Part shown: piece after piece, positions 6,272 through 10,721 of the stretch | Position numbering within the stretch: the first letter of the stretch is position 1 | Layout of the letters: each line of letters begins with the position of its first letter | Source: Coriobacteriales bacterium | Lineage (GTDB): Bacteria; Actinomycetota; Coriobacteriia; Coriobacteriales; UBA8131 | NCBI GenBank assembly: GCA_031268525.1 | Contig: JAIRXA010000100.1 | Coordinates: forward strand, 1 to 10,721 | DNA: 10,721 nucleotides | Direction of reading: 5' to 3' | Notes under the pieces: model-generated | The model's database searches: none | What the model saw: only the letters and a program-made list of their open reading frames with translations | Told to the model about the DNA's origin: nothing | Program-made: the position numbers and the translations under genes

Positions 6272-7786
6272 TCATTCCTTATCAACTTCGGCTTCGATGA
6301 GGTCGATGAGCTCTTGGCGGTCATGGACGCCCAGTTTCTCGTAGATATGTCTGGCATGGGTCTGCGCTGTCGAAAGCGAGATCGTTAGCTCCTTCTGGAT
6401 GAATGGTAGGCTGCGTCCCTTGCTGAGCAGCTCGGCGACCTCGACCTCCCGGTGCGTAAGCTCATAGCGGCTCACCAGAAAGCCCCTATCAAGAACGTGG
6501 CCCCGACCCGAAATCGGCTCGATAAACAGGATGCGGTTGAAGAACTCAAGGGCCGGAATGAGAAAGAAAATCGCGATCAACATCAAAGCGACCACCATGG
6601 TTAAAGCAAAGATCGGCCCGTTTAGGGCGTCGCCACTCAATGAGCCCCCTCCCAGCGAACCACCGCCCAGCGAGCCGTTCAGGGCCGAAGAAACAAAGGG
6701 GCCCAAGGCAGCCATGATCTCCAAGCTACATTGGGTGACACCAAAGGATATAAGAATAGACGTGTTGCGCTGGCGTGAATAGCTCACTGAATAGAATATG
6801 AGCAGTATCTCAATACAGCACATTCCACCAGACATCAAAACGTTGGCAACTGAAAAGGAAAGCGTCGGAAAGACGCCTGGCAAGGCGATGGAGATTGCCA
6901 AAACCAGAATCAGAACCCGACTAAACACCAGAGTATAAGCGGTCTTCTTCAGATAGGGCTTGATCAGACCAATCGTCGGGAGCAGAATTGCAGAAAAGAC
7001 AAGAATACCGATGGCGTTATACAGGCCGTAGAGATACAGGCCCTCAACATGAGCGAGACCGCGAATGGTCAGTGAGGTTGTACCGGTCAGCCCAATGAAC
7101 ATGATGCCTACCACTAGAATGATAGTCTTGTTCCGCAGCTGTCCGGTGGCAATTGGCGCGGGATGAGCCAGACTGCCATCCACAATCGCATTGCCAAACT
7201 GGCGACTCGCAAACACGATGAATAGACCAGAAAGTGAGGGAAGCGCGATAAGCAAAGTCACCAGAAACGGGGCTGGCAAAACCAAGACCAGTAAAGTAAT
7301 GGCCGCAGCAAGTAAAAAACCACAGGTCGCCCAAAAGAGTACCTGCTGAACGACCAGTTCCCTGAGAGCTCTCGCCCAAGCGCTGGATAGCCAACTGAAG
7401 CCGATCGCTATCAAGATAATCCCAAAGACCACCATAACGAAGATGATCTCCGAAAAAGCCGATTGCCTACTGAAAACCAGGAGAATGGTACCTGCCGATA
7501 CGCCCCCCGAGGCGATAATCAAAAGTCTCTGATTCAGCAACGAGCTGTCGAGCTTGCGTGCAAGAACAATACAGATAAGGCGAAATGTGAACAGAATAAG
7601 ATAGAAGCACAATGCCATAGAGGAGTAGGAGAGATAGCTCGGAGTCTCAAAGGTAAAGAGGGCGGGCGAATTCACCGCTAACAGTATCCAAGCCCAAAAG
7701 CAGGCAAAGGCCAATGCCAGGAATGCAGCCTTGCGAGTGCCGCTCGCAGGTCTTGGAACAAAGGCGGATGTCGTCGCAGCAGACAA
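6272..7786 (-). CDS. Membrane-bound LuxR-family transcriptional regulator (12-TM-type sensor domain plus C-terminal HTH)
   Basis: This is a 504-residue protein with about 425 residues of hydrophobic helices resembling an MFS-like bundle of about twelve, followed by a LuxR/GerE helix-turn-helix. The DNA-binding part begins at LTHREVEVAELLSKGRS and continues through LSTAQTHARHIYEKLGVHDR to the C-terminus (about 440-500). I associate this architecture with Eggerthellaceae genomes, where it often neighbours secreted reductases; it is thought to sense a ligand at the membrane and activate the neighbour. A Gly/Ser-rich loop (SLGGGSLGGGSLSG) interrupts the membrane domain before its last helices. 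The frame opens at a TTG at 7804 immediately after a stop codon, but that TTG has no ribosome site. A second TTG at 7786 has GGAGAGG six bases upstream, so I chose it. No transport function is implied. Confidence 0.9.
   Translation of the reverse strand: MSAATTSAFVPRPASGTRKAAFLALAFACFWAWILLAVNSPALFTFETPSYLSYSSMALCFYLILFTFRLICIVLARKLDSSLLNQRLLIIASGGVSAGTILLVFSRQSAFSEIIFVMVVFGIILIAIGFSWLSSAWARALRELVVQQVLFWATCGFLLAAAITLLVLVLPAPFLVTLLIALPSLSGLFIVFASRQFGNAIVDGSLAHPAPIATGQLRNKTIILVVGIMFIGLTGTTSLTIRGLAHVEGLYLYGLYNAIGILVFSAILLPTIGLIKPYLKKTAYTLVFSRVLILVLAISIALPGVFPTLSFSVANVLMSGGMCCIEILLIFYSVSYSRQRNTSILISFGVTQCSLEIMAALGPFVSSALNGSLGGGSLGGGSLSGDALNGPIFALTMVVALMLIAIFFLIPALEFFNRILFIEPISGRGHVLDRGFLVSRYELTHREVEVAELLSKGRSLPFIQKELTISLSTAQTHARHIYEKLGVHDRQELIDLIEAEVDKE
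6642..6677. repeat. 15-bp repeat encoding the Gly/Ser loop of the LuxR protein
   Basis: GAGCCCCCTCCCAGC (6642-6656) and GAACCACCGCCCAGC (6657-6671) are adjacent, and a third copy begins with GAGCCG. On the minus strand they give repeated SLGGG units in an inter-helix loop. Confidence 0.75.
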
Positions 7787-7867
7787 GCTCGTCCTCTCCC
7801 GCAATTAGTCAAGATCAACGGCAGAATCTCTGTCACGCAAGCCCGATACAAGCTCACTACTGGCCTC

Positions 7868-7873
7868 ATTGTA
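7868..7873 (-). promoter_or_regulatory. Candidate -10 box for the LuxR gene
   Basis: TACAAT on the minus strand, in the context GCTACAAT. It would give a leader of about 75 bases before the TTG start at 7786. No good -35 box was found at 16-18 bases. The same GCTACAAT octamer occurs before the genes at 2009 and 9999. Confidence 0.35.
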
Positions 7874-7983
7874 GCGTACGCCCTGTGTTTGACGCACTTG
7901 AAGAAAGTGGCAATTGATCGATGAGCAGTTACAATGTAGATGGGGAGGTTTATCGTAGAGCCTCGAATAATTGGGGGATACCA

Positions 7984-8472
7984 ATGAGCAGACGCGACAA
8001 AGTTAATTACTATCTCGACATAGCGGAGCACGTAGCAAAACGATGCACGTGCCTGAGGAGGCATTACGGTGCGGTCATCGTAAAAGAAGATGAGATCATC
8101 TCCACTGGGTATGTTGGCGCTCCGCGTGGGAGAAAAAACTGCACTGACCTCAACACCTGCGTGCGTGAGGAACAGAAGGTTGCTCGCGGCGAAAGATATG
8201 AGCTTTGTCGCAGCGTCCATGCTGAAGCAAACGCGATCATAAGCGCATCAAGAAAAGACATGATCGGAGGGGCTCTGTACCTTTCCGGCATTGATATGAG
8301 TACCGGCGACTATGTAGAAAATGCCAGCAGTTGTGCAATGTGCAAAAGACTGATTATCAACGCAGGCATTTCGACGGTCTATATAAGAGAGAGTATGGAC
8401 GATTACCGCATTGTTCAGGTGAGCGAGTGGATTGAAAACGATGAATCACTGACAGGAACACGAGGCTATTAG
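7984..8472 (+). CDS. dCMP deaminase-family protein (ComEB/cytidine-deoxycytidylate deaminase)
   Basis: This is a 162-residue zinc-dependent deaminase of the dCMP deaminase (ComEB) type. The catalytic zinc site is H79-A-E81 with C117-x2-C120, where E81 is the proton shuttle. The usual Pro before the first cysteine of the PCxxC motif is Ser here. The conserved opening RRDKVNYYLDIAEHVAKR and the STGYVGAPRGRKNC block match the family. The expected activity is dCMP to dUMP, feeding thymidylate synthesis; deamination of another nucleoside or antibiotic is possible. The frame is open to an ATG at 7921, adding 21 residues with no family resemblance. I prefer 7984 because GGGGG lies six bases upstream and homologues begin at this point. 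The MFS gene starts seven bases after its stop, so the two are co-transcribed. Base composition is lower in G+C than the first third of the window. Confidence 0.88.
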   Translation: MSRRDKVNYYLDIAEHVAKRCTCLRRHYGAVIVKEDEIISTGYVGAPRGRKNCTDLNTCVREEQKVARGERYELCRSVHAEANAIISASRKDMIGGALYLSGIDMSTGDYVENASSCAMCKRLIINAGISTVYIRESMDDYRIVQVSEWIENDESLTGTRGY

Positions 8473-8479
8473 AGAAATA

Positions 8480-9751
8480 ATGGATCAAGGAAGAATCTTC
8501 TTGAAAGAACTCTTACGTAACAGGCAATTCATATTATATTGGCTCGTCGGAGTAAGTTCTCTTCTGGCTGTGATTGCTCTTGAGTTTGCTGTCTCTCTTT
8601 ATGCGTTTGATCTGACAGGTTCAGCCTTATTGTTTGGCTCGATCCTTGCCGCGGTACTTGTTCCTCGGCTTCTTCTTACCCCCTTTGCGGGTGTTATCTC
8701 TGATCGCTTCAACCGTAAAACCATCATGTTGGTTTCCCTGGCCTTCAGCACGGTCATCCTGATGCTTGGAGTTTTGATTCAGGCTGTTACAGCAGGTATG
8801 AGCCTTGTGGTTCTCTTCGCGTTTGTCCTTTTGCTTGAGGCGGGCAGCATCTTGTTTTCGAGCGCGAACGCAGCGGTATTGCCCCTGATAGTCGAGAAAG
8901 ACCGTCTTGGTGCAGCCAATTCTCTGTGTTCGGTATACAGTGAGCTGTCATACGTGGTAGGCCCTCTTATTGGCGGAATTGTCTATGGGCTGTTTGGCTT
9001 TGCTTTCTCCTTGTTGGCAGTAACCATAAGCCTGGTTTTGAGCATTGTAGTTTTGTGCTTTATTGCTTTGCCCAAAACCCCCAAAACCTCTCACTCACAA
9101 AGCAGGAACAAAACAAGCGTATTCCATGATATGAAGCAGGGATTTTCCATCATCTTCAGCAACAGGTTACTGGGATATCTGTTAATAGCGGGGCCTTTCC
9201 TACTGAATTTCTTCAATGTCCCGATTTTTGACCTGATCCTGGTTTTCTTTGTAAGGGGGTCCCTGGGCGTAAGCCCTGAAGGATATGGTATGTTTACGGC
9301 GTTGCTCGCTGTCGGCGGTGTCGTGTGCTCGCTTATCGCTGGCAAGCTCTATAGCGACAGGCGAGCTTTGGCGTTTGTCAAAGTCATGCCTCTGCTGGTT
9401 GCGGGAGGTATGCTTTTCATCTTGCTGACTGTCAACGGAACGCAATTCATGCCTTATGCCGTTTTGCTCGGGATTACCTTCCTTGCCTGCAGCGTCATAT
9501 CGGCTGTAGTCGGTCTGTTTGGTATTGCACAAAATACCATCGCGCAAAAAAACGTGGACATCGACGCCCTCAGTCGAGTCCTGTCGATCAAGCGGCTGTG
9601 CGCGCTCACCGCTGTGCCCTTGGGAAACCTGGCCTTTGGTGCCATAGTCGAGTCTGTGGGCTTGGGCTTTTCGGTTCTGATATCCATTATCGGAATCATT
9701 GGTTTGTTCGTGTTGAGCAGGGTACTGTCCCCAGACGAGTTTACCGCATAG
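8480..9751 (+). CDS. MFS transporter, probable exporter (MFS_3/EntS-like)
   Basis: This is a 423-residue integral membrane protein with about twelve hydrophobic helices. It has the MFS loop 2-3 signature GVISDRFNRKTIM (around residues 71-83) and a polar central loop (about 197-215: PKTPKTSHSQSRNKTS) separating two six-helix halves. Length and pattern fit the MFS_3 group, which includes the enterobactin exporter EntS and macrolide efflux proteins such as MefA; the substrate cannot be read from sequence. The start ATG is seven bases after the deaminase stop with only a weak AGAG upstream, so translation is probably coupled. One hand-counted line (8581-8640) is 26/60 G+C against 42/60 at 2041-2100, which suggests acquisition by transfer, although hydrophobic codons also lower G+C. 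No downstream hairpin with a T-tract was seen. Confidence 0.9.
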   Translation: MDQGRIFLKELLRNRQFILYWLVGVSSLLAVIALEFAVSLYAFDLTGSALLFGSILAAVLVPRLLLTPFAGVISDRFNRKTIMLVSLAFSTVILMLGVLIQAVTAGMSLVVLFAFVLLLEAGSILFSSANAAVLPLIVEKDRLGAANSLCSVYSELSYVVGPLIGGIVYGLFGFAFSLLAVTISLVLSIVVLCFIALPKTPKTSHSQSRNKTSVFHDMKQGFSIIFSNRLLGYLLIAGPFLLNFFNVPIFDLILVFFVRGSLGVSPEGYGMFTALLAVGGVVCSLIAGKLYSDRRALAFVKVMPLLVAGGMLFILLTVNGTQFMPYAVLLGITFLACSVISAVVGLFGIAQNTIAQKNVDIDALSRVLSIKRLCALTAVPLGNLAFGAIVESVGLGFSVLISIIGIIGLFVLSRVLSPDEFTA

Positions 9752-9761
9752 GGGGCGGCCT

Positions 9762-9801
9762 GCTCGTCAGCTCATCGGCTCGTCAGCTCGTCAGCTCGTC
9801 T
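9762..9801. repeat. 8-bp tandem repeat (GCTCGTCA)
   Basis: There are five consecutive units: GCTCGTCA, GCTCATCG, GCTCGTCA, GCTCGTCA and GCTCGTCT. The array starts ten bases after the stop codon of the MFS gene and is not part of a coding sequence. Confidence 0.85.
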
Positions 9802-9861
9802 CGCCGATGCCGACGCCGAGAATTCTGATTAACCGCCTATCGGTCTCGTGCATGATTTCGT

Positions 9862-9907
9862 CAGCAACCCTGCCGTAGCAGTGGTGGTTTGTCGGTTTGT
9901 CGGTTTA
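9862..9907. repeat. Left direct repeat flanking the YefM-YoeB locus
   Basis: It begins CAGCAACCCTGCCGTAGCAG and continues into GGTTTGTC repeats ending GGTTTA. The first 22 bases match the repeat at 10554 at 20 positions, and the tails share GGTT-x-GTCGGT and a final TTTA. Confidence 0.7.
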
Positions 9908-9926
9908 TCGTCAGTGGTGGTCAATG

Positions 9927-9955
9927 TTGCCAAATCTAAAGCTACAATGTACAAT
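9927..9955 (+). promoter_or_regulatory. Promoter of the YefM-YoeB operon
   Basis: TTGCCA (9927-9932) and TACAAT (9950-9955) are separated by exactly 17 bases, a good housekeeping-type promoter. The leader to the TTG start would be about 37 bases. A second TACAAT (9943-9948) has no correctly spaced -35 box. The -10 box overlaps the first operator half. Confidence 0.65.
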
Positions 9956-9965
9956 GTTTCGTACA
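9948..9965 (+). promoter_or_regulatory. YefM-type operator (paired TGTACA sites)
   Basis: TGTACA (9948-9953) and CGTACA (9960-9965) have centres 12 bp apart. The published E. coli yefM-yoeB operator consists of paired sites with TGTACA cores at 12-bp centre spacing, bound by YefM and YefM-YoeB for autorepression. Here the first site overlaps the -10 box and the second covers the expected transcription start. Confidence 0.7.
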
Positions 9966-9998
9966 AGCTAAGTTAAACATAAAACGTGTGGAGATGAG

Positions 9999-10280
9999 TT
10001 GACAGTGGATACGGTAATGGCATCAGAGGTCAGAAATAACCTGAAGAAATATCTTGATAGGGTCAACGAGAATGCCGAGGAGTTGCTTATTGTCCGCCAG
10101 CGTGGAAGCAACGCGGTACTCGTTGGTGAAAGGGACTGGAGCAGCATCCAGGAGACCTTGTTGGTTTACGAGAACCCCGAGGTCCTGGCTGCTCTGCGTC
10201 GCTCTGCCCAGCAGCTTGAAGAAGGCGATGTTGTGTCGTTTAGCTCACTCGAAGACTTGAAGAAGTGGCGCCAGACATGA
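9999..10280 (+). CDS. yefM: Antitoxin YefM (Phd/YefM family)
   Basis: This is a 93-residue antitoxin. Residues 7-60 (MASEVRNNLKKYLDRV, then LLIVRQRGSNAVLVGERDW) are the Phd/YefM DNA-binding fold, and the acidic C-terminal tail (about 65-93) should wrap and neutralise the toxin. The start is TTG at 9999, with GGAG five bases upstream. GTG at 10005 and ATG at 10017 are in-frame alternatives, the latter removing only six residues. Together with the toxin it represses its own operon through the TGTACA pair upstream. Its stop codon overlaps the toxin start (ATGA), the usual arrangement giving more antitoxin than toxin. Confidence 0.92.
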   Translation: MTVDTVMASEVRNNLKKYLDRVNENAEELLIVRQRGSNAVLVGERDWSSIQETLLVYENPEVLAALRRSAQQLEEGDVVSFSSLEDLKKWRQT

Positions 10281-10534
10281 GGATTGTATTTACCAACGAA
10301 GCATTTACTCAATACAATCAGTGGATCAGGGAGAAGGACAGGACAGCACTCGACAAGATAGACGCTTTACTTGAAAGCATCGCAGAAAGCCCCTTTACGG
10401 GAATTGGAAAACCCGAGCCACTGAAACACGAGTTCTCAGGAACATGGTCTCGACGCATCAACAAAAAGGACAGATTGCGTTATATGGTTACAGACAATCA
10501 GATAATCATCCTCAGTTGTAGGGATCATTATTGA
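10277..10534 (+). CDS. yoeB: Toxin YoeB (Txe/YoeB family ribosome-dependent mRNA endonuclease)
   Basis: This is an 85-residue toxin, one residue longer than E. coli YoeB (84 residues). YoeB binds the ribosomal A site and cleaves mRNA. The catalytic residues of E. coli YoeB (E46, R65, H83, with terminal Y84) align with E47, R66, H84 and Y85, and the block GKPEPLKHEFSGTWSRRI (44-61) is the family signature. The protein therefore appears intact and active. The start at 10277 is chosen because its ATG overlaps the antitoxin stop (ATGA) and the family begins at this point; an in-frame ATG at 10265 would add four residues. Translation is probably coupled to that of the antitoxin. Confidence 0.94.
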   Translation: MRIVFTNEAFTQYNQWIREKDRTALDKIDALLESIAESPFTGIGKPEPLKHEFSGTWSRRINKKDRLRYMVTDNQIIILSCRDHY

Positions 10535-10553
10535 CGGCGGTCGTGGTGTTGGG

Positions 10554-10601
10554 CAGCAACCTTACCGTAGCAGTGACGGTTGGTCGGTGACGGTTGGTTT
10601 A
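10554..10601. repeat. Right direct repeat flanking the YefM-YoeB locus
   Basis: It begins CAGCAACCTTACCGTAGCAG, followed by GTGACGGTTGGT twice (10573 and 10587) and TTTA. It is related to the sequence at 9862 in the same orientation, offset by 692 bases. It starts 19 bases after the toxin stop. Confidence 0.7.
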
Positions 10602-10643
10602 ACGCAATACATCATTTATAAATGCCCGCGAAAGCCGCAGAGC

Positions 10644-10721
10644 CTAGGCGACCAAGACCGCCTCTACCTTCTCATTGATGAACTCTATCATATCCTTGTC
10701 CGAGATGAGTTCTAACAGGTG
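10644..10721 (-). CDS. C-terminal end of an unidentified protein
   Basis: On the minus strand the frame is open from the window edge for 25 codons to a TAG stop (10644-10646). The visible residues (LLELISDKDMIEFINEKVEA, then VLVA) have amphipathic, helix-like character and normal residue use, which supports a real gene end. The family cannot be recognised from so little. It is convergent with the toxin gene. Confidence 0.45.
   Translation of the reverse strand, partial: HLLELISDKDMIEFINEKVEAVLVA

Larger units (their letters stand above)
9752..9926. other. Repeat-rich intergenic stretch before the toxin-antitoxin locus
   Basis: No credible gene. It holds an 8-bp tandem array (9762-9801) and the left flanking repeat of the toxin-antitoxin locus (9862-9907). 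Open frames across it read through repeats and have no ribosome site. Confidence 0.6.

Noticed and set aside
7787..7804. First TTG of the LuxR reading frame as start
   Set aside because: It lies directly after a stop codon with no Shine-Dalgarno; the TTG at 7786 has GGAGAGG at the correct distance.
7921..7983. 21-residue N-terminal extension of the deaminase
   Set aside because: It has no family resemblance or good ribosome site, and a possible TACAAT box lies inside it. It remains possible.
9598..9828. Plus-strand frame running into the 8-bp repeats
   Set aside because: Out of frame with the MFS gene and ends in Ser/Arg repeat translation; no ribosome site.
10613..10624. Palindrome CATTTATAAATG as a terminator of the minus-strand gene
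   Set aside because: AT-only core, no loop and no T-tract; pairing would be too weak.

Overview
The window reads as chromosomal DNA of an anaerobic, high-GC actinobacterium, most likely from class Coriobacteriia (Eggerthellaceae-like). This is inferred from three things. A membrane-domain LuxR regulator sits beside a Tat-exported FAD lipoprotein reductase, a combination I associate with that group. A PDZ/DUF512 radical-SAM gene lies beside der. The bases are GC-rich in the first third (one hand-counted line at 2041-2100 is 42/60 G+C). No rRNA, tRNA, CRISPR array or transposase gene was seen.

Layout: (1) 1-1891, minus strand: the 5' end of der (EngA GTPase) and, upstream of it, a DUF512 radical-SAM protein; a 20-bp tandem repeat lies between and into them. 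(2) 2009-3807, plus strand: a tail-anchored protein of unknown function, probably leaderless, then a Nudix hydrolase carrying insertions. (3) 3824-7786, minus strand: a glyoxalase-I-like VOC protein, a Tat/lipoprotein FAD-dependent reductase of the fumarate-reductase superfamily, and a 12-TM-type LuxR regulator. The 248-bp gap upstream of the reductase holds a 14-bp triple repeat and an inverted repeat. (4) 7984-9751, plus strand: a two-gene unit of a dCMP-deaminase-family enzyme and an MFS exporter, visibly lower in G+C (26/60 on line 8581-8640). (5) 9999-10534, plus strand: a YefM-YoeB toxin-antitoxin pair with a recognisable YefM-type operator, flanked by two related direct repeats about 690 bp apart. 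(6) 10644-10721, minus strand: the last 25 codons of an unidentified gene.

How the genes fit together: the LuxR/FAD pair looks like a sensor-regulator and the extracytoplasmic reductase it controls, for anaerobic respiration of an unknown organic acceptor. In my hand alignment the reductase lacks the fumarate-reductase catalytic arginine. The deaminase/exporter pair could be a detoxification or nucleoside-handling cassette. The YefM-YoeB locus is a self-regulated endoribonuclease module.

A signal runs through the whole window: short tandem duplications (8-63 bp) recur both between genes and inside conserved genes, where they form low-complexity insertions in at least five proteins. The Nudix insertion also contains a small inverted repeat with a core resembling dispersed REP-like elements.
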